Counted from the stretch's first letter, positions 1 through 9,468 are shown. The stretch is DNA of 64,000 nt from Hymenobacter armeniacus (GCF_014699055.1 NZ_JACXAC010000004.1:248001-312000); one strand, 5' to 3'. The notes: generated by a model from the letters alone, not told the origin. Program-made: numbers and translations.

Positions 1-2
1 GG

Positions 3-752
3 GAGGGCAAGCTCAATGCCCGGCGCTTCGACCTGCGCTTCAACCATTTCGTGAGCATCTACGCTTACCTGCGCAGCCGGCAGCCGGTGCAGGGCCTGCG
101 CTTGGCCGAGCAGTACAGCCGTGACTTCCACCCGTCGTCGAGCAACTGGTTTTATTTTCAGGAGCACCACGTGCTGCTGGCCCTGCACGCCGAGCAGTAC
201 GAGCGCGCCCAGCAGTTGCTGACCACCATCACCAAAAACCCCGCCTACCTCATCCAGCGCGAGGCCGCTCTCGAACGCTGGGACCTATACAAGGCCTATA
301 TCGACTTTGTGCTGCCGCCCCAGCGCGCCACCGCCCGGCAGCGCCAAATGGCGCAGTGGGTGCTGCAACTGCCCGAGTACAGCCGCGACAAGCGCGGCCA
401 CAACGTGGCCATTCTGGTGTTGCAGCTGCTGCACTTCCTGCGCGAGCGCAGCCTGGAAGAGGTGCTGCTGCGCCTCGAGCGCCTGCGCAAGTACCAGCAG
501 CGCCACCTCTACGAGGCCAGCACGCTGCGCAGCCGCCTGTTTTTGCGCCTGCTGCAGGTGATTGTGGAAAAGAATTTCGACGCCGCCGCCGCCGCCGAGC
601 GCGGCAAAAACATGCTGCTGCAGCTACAGGATACGCCGCCGCCCGGCGAGGCCTTTGCCGAGGTCGAAATCATTCCCTACGAACAGCTGTGGAAGCTGGT
701 GCTGGGGCTGCTGCGCGAAGGCCGCCCCATGGCCACAGAAGCTGACGCCTAG
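3..752 (+). CDS. Unidentified alpha-helical protein, 3' end only
   Basis: The reading frame is open from the window edge to the TAG at 750-752, so the true start lies outside. About 249 codons are visible; a GTG at 51 is internal to the open frame and is not taken as the start. The sequence is rich in Leu, Arg, Gln and Glu and reads as continuous amphipathic helices, with TPR-like pieces such as EQYERAQQLLTTI. There is no signal peptide or membrane segment in the visible part. I do not recognise a family. It ends just before a strong hairpin shared with the convergent PKD gene. Confidence 0.75.
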   Translation, partial: EGKLNARRFDLRFNHFVSIYAYLRSRQPVQGLRLAEQYSRDFHPSSSNWFYFQEHHVLLALHAEQYERAQQLLTTITKNPAYLIQREAALERWDLYKAYIDFVLPPQRATARQRQMAQWVLQLPEYSRDKRGHNVAILVLQLLHFLRERSLEEVLLRLERLRKYQQRHLYEASTLRSRLFLRLLQVIVEKNFDAAAAAERGKNMLLQLQDTPPPGEAFAEVEIIPYEQLWKLVLGLLREGRPMATEADA

Positions 753-768
753 GTCCTGGAAAAACGGC

Positions 769-810
769 GCAAGCCCCCGCCGCACAAGTAGTTGCGCGGC
801 GGGGGCTTGC
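769..810. terminator. Bidirectional intrinsic-type terminator
   Basis: A perfect 15-bp GC-rich inverted repeat (769-783 with 796-810) encloses a 12-base loop. It lies between two convergent genes and could serve both. The stem reads AAGCCCCCGCC on one arm. T-tracts are short. Confidence 0.7.
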
Positions 811-852
811 CATTAAGAGAGACTGTGGCCTTTAGGCAGTAGATACTAGGCG

Positions 853-1476
853 CTACGGCTCCACCACAATTTCGCGCGAGACGCAATGGCTGGCGATGCA
901 GGCCGCCGAGCCGTAGCCGCGCATGCTGAAACGAACCTGGTAGGTGCCCGGCCGCCGGAACACGTGTTGGGCCGTGCGGCCCTGCTGCACGGTGCCGTCG
1001 CGAAAATCCCATACGTACTGCACGTTGTTGCAACTGAGCAACTGGGCTTCGGGCGAAGCAAAGCTGACGGGCTGGCCCACGCGCACGCGGGTGGTGGAAG
1101 CGGTGAAGTCGACGACGTCCTGCTGGACGAGGTTGATGGGAATGTATTTCTGCCCGCGGCGTATTTCGCCGGTTTTGTCCACGATGACGTCGAGCTGCAC
1201 TACGTAGTTTTTGCGCTCCTTGTAGCAGTGCGTCACGGTGGGGCCGGTGAGGGTGGTGCCGTCGCCCATCTGCCACTGGTAAGTGAAGGGGCCGGCGGCC
1301 TCGTCGACGGAAGGACGGCCGTCGAGGTCGACGCAGAGCATGCGCGGCAGCGGCGGCCCGCAGTTTACGCTGGTGGTGTCGCCGGCCTGCTGGGCGCGGG
1401 CGGCCAGTGCGGCCAGGCTCAGCAAGAAGGCCAGGGCGGCTGCGCGGCCGCGGGAAGCTGCTGGGAGAAAGCGCAT
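853..1476 (-). CDS. Secreted PKD-domain protein
   Basis: This 207-residue protein begins with a signal peptide ending in an ARAQ-type cleavage site. It then carries two PKD-like beta-sandwich repeats, seen in YQWQMGDGTTLTGPTVTHCY and YVWDFRDGTVQQG, each with the W-x-F/M-GDGT core. PKD domains are extracellular protein- or glycan-binding modules, and no catalytic domain is present. Six codons lie upstream in frame, but the Met at 1476 gives the best signal peptide. It is the last gene of a minus-strand group behind a LytTR regulator, with a gap of about 20 bases, so co-expression is likely. The ligand is unknown. Confidence 0.75.
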   Translation of the reverse strand: MRFLPAASRGRAAALAFLLSLAALAARAQQAGDTTSVNCGPPLPRMLCVDLDGRPSVDEAAGPFTYQWQMGDGTTLTGPTVTHCYKERKNYVVQLDVIVDKTGEIRRGQKYIPINLVQQDVVDFTASTTRVRVGQPVSFASPEAQLLSCNNVQYVWDFRDGTVQQGRTAQHVFRRPGTYQVRFSMRGYGSAACIASHCVSREIVVEP

Positions 1477-1496
1477 AGATAGAACGATAAGCAAAA

Positions 1497-2222
1497 TTAG
1501 AATTTGTTGAGGCGCTGCATCACGTCGCGCAGGTAGGTTTGGCCCACCGGAATGTGCTTGGATTCCACCACCAGCGAGTTGTCTTCGAGGGCCTGGATGT
1601 GGTCGAGGTTGACGATGAACGAGCGATGCACTCGCACAAAGCGGGTGGCCGGAAATTTCTCTTCCACGGCCTTCATGGTGCTGTACACAATGAGCTTGCT
1701 GCGGTCGGTGATGACGTGCACGTAGTCGCCCAGGGCCTCCACGTAGCGCACGTCGTCGAAGGTGACGCGCACCAGCTTGTTGTCCACCTTCACGAAGGTG
1801 AAGGCGGCGTTGGGCGCCGACGCCTGGATGGCATCGGGGTCGTCGGCGGTCTGGCGCTCGGTCATTTCCAAGGCTTTTTGCGCGGCCTGCAGGAAGCGGG
1901 CGTAGCTCACGGGCTTCACCAGGTAGTCCACCACGGCCTGCTCGAAGGCCTGCACCGCGTAGTCTTTGCTGCTGGTGATGAGCACCACCAGCGGCGGGTG
2001 CTGCAGGGTGCGCAGCAGCTCGATGCCCGACATGAGCGGCATTTCCACGTCCAGAAACAGCAAGTCCACCGGCTGGGTGCGCAGCGCTTCGGCGGCTTCC
2101 ACGGGGTTGGTGTAGCTGCCGGCTGCGGTCAGGAAAGGGGTGTTGGCGATGCAGTTGAGCACCACTTGCACCGAAAGCGGGTCGTCGTCGACGACCAGGC
2201 AGCGAAGTACGGATGTAGACAT
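1497..2222 (-). CDS. LytTR-family response regulator
   Basis: This is a 241-residue two-component regulator. Residues 1-125 are a receiver domain with the acidic pocket VVDDD, the phosphoacceptor Asp58 in LFLDVEMPLMSG and the conserved Lys in LVKPVSY. Residues from about 135 to the end are a LytTR DNA-binding domain, seen in FVKVDNKLVRVTFDDVRYVE and RFVRVHRSFIVNLDHI. LytTR domains bind short direct repeats upstream of targets. The frame extends far upstream, but MSTSVLRCLVV at 2222 gives a normal receiver start. It lies 55 bases behind the hybrid kinase gene, its probable partner. Confidence 0.93.
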   Translation of the reverse strand: MSTSVLRCLVVDDDPLSVQVVLNCIANTPFLTAAGSYTNPVEAAEALRTQPVDLLFLDVEMPLMSGIELLRTLQHPPLVVLITSSKDYAVQAFEQAVVDYLVKPVSYARFLQAAQKALEMTERQTADDPDAIQASAPNAAFTFVKVDNKLVRVTFDDVRYVEALGDYVHVITDRSKLIVYSTMKAVEEKFPATRFVRVHRSFIVNLDHIQALEDNSLVVESKHIPVGQTYLRDVMQRLNKF

Positions 2223-2277
2223 AAAAGCAGTTACGAGGAACGTTAATTTGACGAATGTAAGACCGTCAACCGATTTA

Positions 2278-5200
2278 CTAACTGAGGGTTCGCGCTTCCA
2301 GTTGCGGGTATAGCTCGCCCAATTGCTGGCGAATGGCTTCGACCAGCGGCGGGCAGTAGGGGCAGTCGGGGAGGCGGGCGGCCCGCTCCAACTCGTCGAG
2401 CTGGGCGTGCAGCACCGGCACGCCAAAGTACGCCACCTGGCCTTTTAGCTTGTGCGCGGTGCTGGCCAGGGCGGCGGGGTCGTGGGGGCAGGCGGTGGCC
2501 AGCAGCGCTTCCAGCGCCGGCGCCTCGGTCAAGAAGGTGCCCACAATCTGGCGTAGAAAGCCCTCATTGCCACCGGCCAACTCTTCCAGCAAGTGCCAGT
2601 CGGGTTTGATTTTGAAGGCAGCAGGGGCGGCACTAGCGTCGTTGCCCTCGCGCCTGCCGGGCCGCTCGCTCGCCGGCCCGGCGCTACGCCCGGTGAAATG
2701 GGCCAGGCGCGCATACAGCACGGCCGGCTCGAAGGGCTTGGCCAGGGTGTCGTTCATGCCAGCTTCCAGGGCCAGCACCCGGTCTTCGGGCAGCACCGAG
2801 GCCGTGAGGCCGATGATGGGCAGCTGCAGGGCGTCGGGGAAGAGGGCGCGCAGGCGGCGCGACGCTTCGTAGCCGTCCATTTCGGGCATTTGCACGTCCA
2901 TCAGCACGGCGTCGAAGGGCAGGGCAGCGGCCGCGGCGGTTTCCACGGCCAGGCGGCCATTTTCGGCGATGACGACCTGCACGTTCCAGGCTTCCAGGGT
3001 TTTGCGCGCCACCATCTGGTTCAGGGCGTTGTCTTCGGCCACCAGCACGCGCAGGGCGGGCTCGAAGGGCGCCAGCGGGCCGGCGTGGGCGTCGGGCTGG
3101 GCGGCGCTGGCGTCGGCCACTTCGTAGGGCAGCTCAAAGAAAAACTCCGAGCCCTGGCCTTCCTCGCTGGTTACGCCGAGCTGGCCGCCGTGCAGCTGCA
3201 CCAGGTTGCGGGCAATGCTCAGGCCCAGGCCCGTGCCGCCAAACTCGCGCGTGGTGGACGTATTGGCCTGCGAAAAATCTTCGAAAATGGCCCCCAGCTT
3301 GTCGGCCGGAATGCCAATGCCCGTGTCGCGCACCGCGAAGCGGATGAGCTGGTGGGCCGGTGGGGTGGTGGGCTGGTCGGTTTGGGGCACCGCTTCCACC
3401 GCCACCGTGACGCCGCCCTGCCGCGTAAACTTAATGGCATTGCCGACCAGGTTGACCAGAATCTGGTTCAGGCGCACCGGGTCGCCGAGCACGGCGGCGG
3501 GCACGTTATCGGCCACGTTAATGTAAAGCGCCAGCCCCTTGCTCTCGGTGGCAAACTTGAACATGGCCCCCAGCCGGCGCACCGCTTCGGGCAGGCGGAA
3601 GGGCACTTGCTCCAGCGACAGCTTGCCCGCCTCCATCTTGGAGCTGTCGAGGATGTCGTTGATAATAACCAGCAGGTTTTGCGACGACGACTCGATGGCC
3701 GTGAGGTATTCGCCCTGCTCCTGCGTGGGCCGGGTGGCCTGCAGCAGGTTGGTGAGGCCGATGACGGCGTTCATGGGCGTGCGGATTTCGTGGCTCATGT
3801 TGGCCAGAAACTGCGCCTTTGCCCGCCGCGAGGCTTCGGCCGCGTCGCGGGCCACCACCAGGTCGGCGTTGATGTGCTCGATGTGGGCTTTCTGCTGGCG
3901 CAGCTCGGCGGTGCGCTCGCGCACGGTGCGCTCCAGCACCAGCTGGGTGCGGCGCAGGCGTCCCTCCCGGGCCCGCACCACCCCGAACACCAGGCCGCCC
4001 AGGCCAAGCGCGGCAAACGTGGCAAACCACCACGTGCGCCAAAACGGCGTGGCAATGCCGAACGCCGCCGCCACCGCCGGGCTCCACGCCCCCGCCGCGC
4101 CGCGCCGCACCCGCGCCTCAAACACGTACCGGCCGGCGTCGAGGCCCGGAAACTGGGCTTCGCCCGCCGCGCTGGGCCGGCTCCACTCGTCGGACAGGCC
4201 GCGCAGCCGGTATTGGTAGGCCAGGTCCTCGTTCGGATTCAGGCTGATGCCCTGGAAGGCAAAGCTGAGCCGGTGCCGCGTGGCCGATAGCTGCCCCAGC
4301 GCATCCACGGGTTGCGGGGCGCCGTCTACTTCGGCCGCGACAAAGGCCAGGCCCGGCGGACGAACCGCGGCGTAGCGCCGGGCCGCCGCCACATCGAGGC
4401 GCAGCAGCCCGGCGCGGGTGGGCAGCCAGGCCACGGCGGCATCAGGGCCCGGCGCGGCCACGGCGCCGGTGCCCAGGCATTCGCGCACCAGCGGGTTGTC
4501 GAGCGCGGCCAGGGCGGCGAAGCGCAGCCGGCGCACGTCGAGCAGGGTGAGGCCCTGGCGGTGCACCAGCAGCAGCTCGGGCCGGGCCGGTGGGGCCGGC
4601 AGCGGCAGCAGGCCATACACGTAGTCGGACGGCAGGGCGCCGCCCGCAAACTGCTCCCATTTGCCAGTGGGCGGGTGATAAAACACGCCCTGCCCCTCGG
4701 TGCCCACCCAGAGGCCGCCGTCGGCGTCTTCGGCGAAGCAGCTGATGTCGAGTCCCGTGGCGGTGAGGCGGGCGTACTCGAAAGTGCGGGTGCGCGGCTG
4801 AAACACGGCCAGGCCGGTGCCGCGCGTGCCCACCCACACCCGGCCGGTGCGGTCGGCCAGCAGGGCGGTGATGGTGTTGTGCAGCAGGCCGTCGGCCGTG
4901 GTGAAGTGGCGAACGGTCTTGGAGGAATCGGTCGGAACTAAGTAGATGCCATCGGCGGCGGTGCCCACCCACAAGCCGCTGGTGGGGGCGTAGGCGAGGG
5001 CGGTGACGTTGTAGTCGGTATTGTTTGATAACCCAGGCACTGCCACGCCGCCCGAGCCAGGTCTGGGGACGATGTAAACGCCCGTTGACGTGCCCACCCA
5101 AAAGCCGCCTCCCAGCCGGGTCGGGTGCGGCAGTAGGGCTTTGACGGGTTCGCCGGGTAGGGGCGGCACGCGCCCATTGCCGGCATAAAGCAGCGGCGCC

Positions 5201-6036
5201 GAGCCTGCGAGCGGGAGCTGAAAGAAACGGTTGCCGCCGAAAGTGGCCCAAGCTTCGAGGTTGCTGTTAGCTGAAAGAGTGGCCAGGGACGGCGTTTGGC
5301 CCAGCGGGCCGGCGGGCCGCGGCAGCAGCCGCAAATGCCGGTCAGAATGCCGCCACAGGCCCTGGCCGGCGGTGCCCAGCCAGGCGTTGCCTTCGCGGTC
5401 TTCGAGCAGGGAAATGACTTCGGTGCCGGCGGGCAGGCGCAGCTGGTAGCGGCGCAGGTAGCGCCCAATGGCAGCCGTGTCGACGGGCGGCGGGCCGTCG
5501 GCGGGCAGCCTGAGGCCGGCGGGCACGGTGGCGCGGTCGGCCGGGGCGAAGGCGCTGGTGGGCGTTTTTCTCACCGAAACGCCGCCCTGGTAATGGCCCA
5601 CCCACAGCGCGCCCGTGGCCGGATTTTCGCGCAGCGACACCACAAAGTCTTCGGCCAGCCCGTCTTTTTGGGTGAAGGTGACGAAGCGCGTGCCGTCGTA
5701 GCGCACCAATCCGTCGCCGGTGCCGAGCCAGAGGTAGCCCTGCCGGTCCTGCAGCAAAGCGTAGATGAACGGGGCCCGCAGCCCTTCGGCCGGCCCAAAC
5801 TGGCGCACATAGGCCTGTTGCGCCTGCGTCGGCCGCACCAGCAGCAACAACAAGCCCAGCAGCGCGAGCAACAGCAGGCCCAGCCGCCGCACGTACAAAA
5901 TGTGAAAAAGAGGTTTCAAGCAGAGGCAGCCGGATGGGCCGGCGGGCTGGGGCCGGGTCGTTTCGGCGCACAAGGTAGAAGGCCGGGCTGGGCTGCGGTT
6001 TGGCATTCCGATTATCAATGGCCGTTTCGCGGCCAA
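2278..6036 (-). CDS. Beta-propeller hybrid histidine kinase with receiver and Hpt domains
   Basis: This multidomain membrane sensor is about 1,250 residues long. After a hydrophobic signal segment (residues 50-70) comes a periplasmic two-component propeller, with repeated units such as GLWVGTAADGIYLV. Next are a Y_Y_Y domain near 600-660 (YQYRLRGLSDEWS), one membrane helix near 670-690, a coiled coil, and HisKA with the His near 746 (SHEIRTPMNAVIG). The ATPase has an N box and GGTGLGLSIA. A receiver with Asp near 1047 (LMDVQMPEMDG) and an Hpt domain with His near 1194 (TAHKLKGQ) follow. The front half resembles SusR/HTCS regulators, but no AraC DNA-binding domain follows. The output presumably passes to the LytTR regulator downstream. 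The start is uncertain: a TTG at 5919 directly before the signal segment is an alternative. Confidence 0.9.
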   Translation of the reverse strand: MAAKRPLIIGMPNRSPARPSTLCAETTRPQPAGPSGCLCLKPLFHILYVRRLGLLLLALLGLLLLLVRPTQAQQAYVRQFGPAEGLRAPFIYALLQDRQGYLWLGTGDGLVRYDGTRFVTFTQKDGLAEDFVVSLRENPATGALWVGHYQGGVSVRKTPTSAFAPADRATVPAGLRLPADGPPPVDTAAIGRYLRRYQLRLPAGTEVISLLEDREGNAWLGTAGQGLWRHSDRHLRLLPRPAGPLGQTPSLATLSANSNLEAWATFGGNRFFQLPLAGSAPLLYAGNGRVPPLPGEPVKALLPHPTRLGGGFWVGTSTGVYIVPRPGSGGVAVPGLSNNTDYNVTALAYAPTSGLWVGTAADGIYLVPTDSSKTVRHFTTADGLLHNTITALLADRTGRVWVGTRGTGLAVFQPRTRTFEYARLTATGLDISCFAEDADGGLWVGTEGQGVFYHPPTGKWEQFAGGALPSDYVYGLLPLPAPPARPELLLVHRQGLTLLDVRRLRFAALAALDNPLVRECLGTGAVAAPGPDAAVAWLPTRAGLLRLDVAAARRYAAVRPPGLAFVAAEVDGAPQPVDALGQLSATRHRLSFAFQGISLNPNEDLAYQYRLRGLSDEWSRPSAAGEAQFPGLDAGRYVFEARVRRGAAGAWSPAVAAAFGIATPFWRTWWFATFAALGLGGLVFGVVRAREGRLRRTQLVLERTVRERTAELRQQKAHIEHINADLVVARDAAEASRRAKAQFLANMSHEIRTPMNAVIGLTNLLQATRPTQEQGEYLTAIESSSQNLLVIINDILDSSKMEAGKLSLEQVPFRLPEAVRRLGAMFKFATESKGLALYINVADNVPAAVLGDPVRLNQILVNLVGNAIKFTRQGGVTVAVEAVPQTDQPTTPPAHQLIRFAVRDTGIGIPADKLGAIFEDFSQANTSTTREFGGTGLGLSIARNLVQLHGGQLGVTSEEGQGSEFFFELPYEVADASAAQPDAHAGPLAPFEPALRVLVAEDNALNQMVARKTLEAWNVQVVIAENGRLAVETAAAAALPFDAVLMDVQMPEMDGYEASRRLRALFPDALQLPIIGLTASVLPEDRVLALEAGMNDTLAKPFEPAVLYARLAHFTGRSAGPASERPGRREGNDASAAPAAFKIKPDWHLLEELAGGNEGFLRQIVGTFLTEAPALEALLATACPHDPAALASTAHKLKGQVAYFGVPVLHAQLDELERAARLPDCPYCPPLVEAIRQQLGELYPQLEARTLS

Positions 6037-6064
6037 CAGCGGAATTTTCCCGGCCGCACCGGGC

Positions 6065-8119
6065 CTACTTGGCCGTCACCTTAAACTCGGTGCGGCGGTT
6101 GAGCTGGCGGCCGGCTTTGGTGGTGTTGGGGGCCACGGGCTGGGTTTCGCCATAGCCGGCGGCCGTGAGGCGGGCGGCGGCAATGCCGTGCTGCGTGAGG
6201 TAGAGCACCACGGCCTGGGCGCGGCGCTGGCTCAGGTCCTGGTTTTTGGCGGCCTCGCCCACGTCGTCGGTGTGGCCGGCCATTTCCAGCTTTAGGGCCG
6301 GAGTTTCGGTCAGGAGCTTTTGCAGGCGTTCCAGCTCGGCGGTGCTTTCGGGGCGCAGGCTGGCCTTGCCGGTGTCGAAGAAAATGTTGCGCAGCACGAT
6401 GGTGGTGCCCACTTCCAGCTTCTTCAGCGGAATGTCCTTCACCACTTCGGCGTAGGCCGCGCCGGCGGGCAGGTCGAAGTTTTCGGAGTGGAAGAGGTAG
6501 CCGTCCTGCCGCACCACGATGCCGTAGTTGGTGCCCGAGGGCAAGCTTACGAGGTATTTGCCCGAAGTGGCGTTGCTGCGGAAGGTGGCAATGGTCTGGC
6601 CACTGGCGTTGTCGATGAGGTCGATGGCGGCGTCGAGCGGCTGCTTGGTGGCGTCGTCGGTAACGGTGCCTTTCAGAATGGTGACCTGGGCGGTGGCCAC
6701 GGCCACGGCGGGCGCCAGCACGGTCTGCTTCACGGGGTTGAGGCGCGAGGCCAGCAACTGGTCTTCCTCGCTGAGCACGGGCGGCTTCTCGGGGCCTAGA
6801 AAGGTGATGCGGTAGATGTCTTTGGCGCCCAGGCCGCCGGGCCGGTCGCTGCTATAGTAGCCGTGCCGCCCCGAGGCCGAGGTCACAAAAAATACGTCGT
6901 CGTCGGGCGTGTTGATGGGCCAGCCTAGGTTCTCCGGCTCGCCCCACTTCCCGTTCTCAAACACCGATTTGAAGATGTCGTAGCCGCCCATGGAGTTGTG
7001 ACCTTCCGACGAAAAGTACAGCGTCTTGCCATCGGGCGCCATAAAAACGCCCTCTTCGCCGTAGGCCGTGTTGATGGCCGAGCCCAGATTAACGGGCTGC
7101 GTGCGGCCTTCCATGTCCACCTTATAAATGTCGGAGCCGCCCAGGCTGCCTTCCTGCCGGTCGCTCACGAAGTACAGCCAGCGCCCATCGGGCGAGTAGC
7201 TGGCCGACGATTCGTGGTACTTGGTGTTGATGCGCGAGCCCAGCTGCTTGGGCTTGGTCCAGGCGCTGCCCGCGAGGTTGGCTTCGAGCAGGTCGCCGCC
7301 GTTGGTGCCCACGTACACCAGCATGCGCTGGCCGTCGGGCGCTAAGCCCACGGTGGCGTTGTGGTCGTCGGTGTTCACGGGCGTGCCCAGGTTGGTGGCG
7401 CGGCTCCACTTTTTGCCCTGCCAGGAGGCCTGGTAGATGTCTTCAAAAAAGCCGTTGCCTTCGGGGTCTTTCTTGCCGCCCGTCGAGCCGGTCCGGCGCG
7501 AGGTGATGAGGATGGTCGACTCGTCGGCCGATACCACCGGGCCGTAGTCCGAGTCGGCCGAATTCAGCTCCGGCCCCGCGTTGTCGATGAACACGCGCAC
7601 CGGGCGGGCCGCCAGCTGCTGGCCCGTGCGGCACTGCTGCATGTAGCGCTGCAAGTCGTTGGCCGTAAGGGTTTCAGCGCTGCCGTTGCGGGTGTTGCCG
7701 CCCACGGGCTGGGCCTGCTGGTACTCGGCCAGGGCTTCGCGCCACTTGCCGCTCAGGTGCAGGGCGCGGGCCAGCAGGAAGTGGGTGCGGGCGTCGGCGG
7801 TGGCGTCGAGCTTGGCGGCTTTCTGCAGGTAGGGCAGGGCGGCGGTTTTGGTGGACGAGTGCAGGTAGCAGTCGCCGATTTTCACGTTCAGGCCTGCGTT
7901 GTTGGGGTTGAACTGCTGCGCGGCCAGGAAGTGCGGTAGGGCCTGGGCGTAGCGCGCCGGGTCGGCGTTGTACTCGGTGTCGCCGTCCTTCAGCTCGCGG
8001 TTGGCTTCGCGCAGGCCTTCTTTGTTATCGCCAAAATTGTCTTTGGTGAAGGCAATGCTTTGCGCAGCCGCGGGTAGGGCGGCGCTGGCGAGGAGCAGGA
8101 AAAACAGGCGTAATAACAT
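6065..8119 (-). CDS. OmpA-family protein with TPR, PD40 propeller and peptidoglycan-binding domain
   Basis: This outer-membrane-associated protein has 684 residues. A signal peptide (LLRLFFLLLASAALPAAAQ) is followed by TPR-like helices near 30-150. PD40/WD40-like propeller repeats lie near 170-420, for example YSPDGRWLYFVSDR and MAPDGKTLYFSSEG. A carboxypeptidase-regulatory-like beta-sandwich lies near 480-560. The C-terminal OmpA domain carries the peptidoglycan-binding signature (AGHTDDVG... LSQRRAQAVVLYL). This architecture is common in Bacteroidota cell envelopes and in gliding or secretion-associated lipoproteins, but no lipobox Cys is present here. The Met at 8119 is preferred over one 14 codons earlier because the signal peptide begins there. 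Confidence 0.9.
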   Translation of the reverse strand: MLLRLFFLLLASAALPAAAQSIAFTKDNFGDNKEGLREANRELKDGDTEYNADPARYAQALPHFLAAQQFNPNNAGLNVKIGDCYLHSSTKTAALPYLQKAAKLDATADARTHFLLARALHLSGKWREALAEYQQAQPVGGNTRNGSAETLTANDLQRYMQQCRTGQQLAARPVRVFIDNAGPELNSADSDYGPVVSADESTILITSRRTGSTGGKKDPEGNGFFEDIYQASWQGKKWSRATNLGTPVNTDDHNATVGLAPDGQRMLVYVGTNGGDLLEANLAGSAWTKPKQLGSRINTKYHESSASYSPDGRWLYFVSDRQEGSLGGSDIYKVDMEGRTQPVNLGSAINTAYGEEGVFMAPDGKTLYFSSEGHNSMGGYDIFKSVFENGKWGEPENLGWPINTPDDDVFFVTSASGRHGYYSSDRPGGLGAKDIYRITFLGPEKPPVLSEEDQLLASRLNPVKQTVLAPAVAVATAQVTILKGTVTDDATKQPLDAAIDLIDNASGQTIATFRSNATSGKYLVSLPSGTNYGIVVRQDGYLFHSENFDLPAGAAYAEVVKDIPLKKLEVGTTIVLRNIFFDTGKASLRPESTAELERLQKLLTETPALKLEMAGHTDDVGEAAKNQDLSQRRAQAVVLYLTQHGIAAARLTAAGYGETQPVAPNTTKAGRQLNRRTEFKVTAK

Positions 8120-8156
8120 CGTGGATAGATAGTTTAGGGAATGTTCTGTCGGGCGC

Positions 8157-8282
8157 CTCACCCCCTGGCCCCTACTCCCAAAGGAGAGGGGGCACCGGTT
8201 AGGCTCCTCTCGGAATCGTTAGGCTCCCCCTCTGCTTTGGGCTTTGCGCTTCAAGCGAATCGGGGCCGGGGAGGGAGGGGCT
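8157..8282. repeat. Imperfect C/G-rich palindromic intergenic element
   Basis: In the 190-base gap between two minus-strand genes, a block CACCCCCTGGCCCC...AGGAGAGGGGG is answered by CCCCCTCTGCTTTGGG...GGGGCCGGGG. The two halves form an interrupted inverted repeat. The core also holds a direct repeat GTTAGGCTCC (twice). It resembles dispersed palindromic elements rather than a simple terminator, but no second copy was seen in this window. Confidence 0.5.
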
Positions 8283-8309
8283 ACGGCCGCGCCGTATGGA
8301 TTATGCCAA

Positions 8310-9383
8310 TTACTCCGTAGCCTCGCCCGCGCAGCCAGCGGCGGCCGCGTAGTCGTTGCCCACTTTCAGGCCCAGCTCGGCGGCTTTGCGCCAGTCCTGA
8401 CAGGCTTCGTCGGCTTGGCGGAGCATTTCGCGGGCGTGGCCGCGGTTGAGGTAGGCTTCGGCGTAGTCGGCTTTTAGCTTGAGGGCTTCGCTGGCGTCGG
8501 CGGCGGCTTCGGCGTATTTCTCCAGCTTGAGCTGGGCGGCGGCGCGGTTGTTCCAGGCGTAGGCGTATTTGGCGTCGAGCTTGATGGCCTGCGTGAAGTC
8601 GGCAATGGCGCCGGCGTAGTCCTTGTTCTCGAAGCGGGCGTTGCCGCGGTTGTTGAAGGCCAGGGCGTTGTCAGATTTTTTGGCCAGGTAGGCGTCGTAG
8701 TCTTTCAGGGCCTGGGGCAGCTGGCCGGTGCGGCGCTCGGTGGTGGCGCGGTTGAGCAGGGCCGGCAGCAGGTCGGGCTGCAGGGCCAGGGCCTGGGTGT
8801 AGTCCTGGGTGGCGGCGGCAAAGTTGCCCAGCTTCTGCTGGGTGCTGGCGCGGTCGTGGTAGGCGTAGGCCAGCTTAGGGTCGGCTTTGAGGGCGCCATC
8901 AAAGTCGTCGCGGGCGGCTTGGTAGTCGCCTTTCTCGAAGCGCAGCACGCCGCGGTTGTACCAGGCCGGGGCATAGTCGGGTTTGGCCTTCACGGCTTCG
9001 CTGTAGTCCTGTTCGGCCTCCGTCAGGTGGTTCTGGGCTTCCTGGGCGCGGGCGCGGCCAAAGTAGCCGGCGTAGTTGCCGGGCTCCAGCTTCAGGGCCT
9101 GGTCGTAGTCGGCCTGGGCCTGGGAGTATTCTTTAAGCTCGAAGCGGGTGGCGGCGCGGTTGGTGTACGCGGCCGCAAAATCAGGTTTGGCCGCGATGGC
9201 TTGGTCGAAGCTACGCAGCGCCGCCGGGTAGCTCTGGGCCTGGAAGCTGGCCAGGCCGCTGTTATACGCTTTCTCCGCCAGCTGGGGGCCCGGCAGGGTG
9301 CTGGCCCGCACCGTATCGACCTGCGCGCGGGCGGCAAAAGGCGCCGTGAGCAACACGATAAAAAGTAGAGGTTTTTGTATCAT
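8310..9383 (-). CDS. Periplasmic or secreted tetratricopeptide-repeat protein
   Basis: The 357-residue product starts with a signal peptide (MIQKPLLFIVLLTAPFAARAQ). The rest is about nine consecutive TPR units of 34 residues, with repeated A-x3-RG/NR and Y-x2-A-x2-D-x-Q/A-I/L patterns such as YAGAIADFTQAIKLD. TPR arrays are protein-interaction scaffolds, and nothing here points to an enzymatic role. A well-spaced promoter candidate lies 36 bases upstream of the ATG. It is transcribed away from the formamidase gene's repeat-filled gap and probably stands alone. Confidence 0.85.
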   Translation of the reverse strand: MIQKPLLFIVLLTAPFAARAQVDTVRASTLPGPQLAEKAYNSGLASFQAQSYPAALRSFDQAIAAKPDFAAAYTNRAATRFELKEYSQAQADYDQALKLEPGNYAGYFGRARAQEAQNHLTEAEQDYSEAVKAKPDYAPAWYNRGVLRFEKGDYQAARDDFDGALKADPKLAYAYHDRASTQQKLGNFAAATQDYTQALALQPDLLPALLNRATTERRTGQLPQALKDYDAYLAKKSDNALAFNNRGNARFENKDYAGAIADFTQAIKLDAKYAYAWNNRAAAQLKLEKYAEAAADASEALKLKADYAEAYLNRGHAREMLRQADEACQDWRKAAELGLKVGNDYAAAAGCAGEATE

Positions 9384-9418
9384 AGCTAGATGATAAGCTA
9401 AAACAGAAGCGTATGTAG

Positions 9419-9448
9419 CGAAGATATAGGATTTTTACTTCTAGCCAA
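9419..9448 (-). promoter_or_regulatory. Bacteroidota-type promoter of the TPR gene
   Basis: On the minus strand, TTG (9446-9448) is followed after 19 bases by TATCTTCG (9419-9426). This matches the TTG-N19-21-TAnnTTTG consensus with one mismatch. It would give a leader of roughly 30 bases before the ATG at 9383. Confidence 0.5.
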
Positions 9449-9468
9449 TAGTCGGGCCAATAAAAAGA

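Noticed and set aside
2593..4290. A 565-codon plus-strand frame opposite the hybrid kinase
   Set aside because: It is a shadow of the kinase gene with His/Gln/Gly-rich low-complexity translation.
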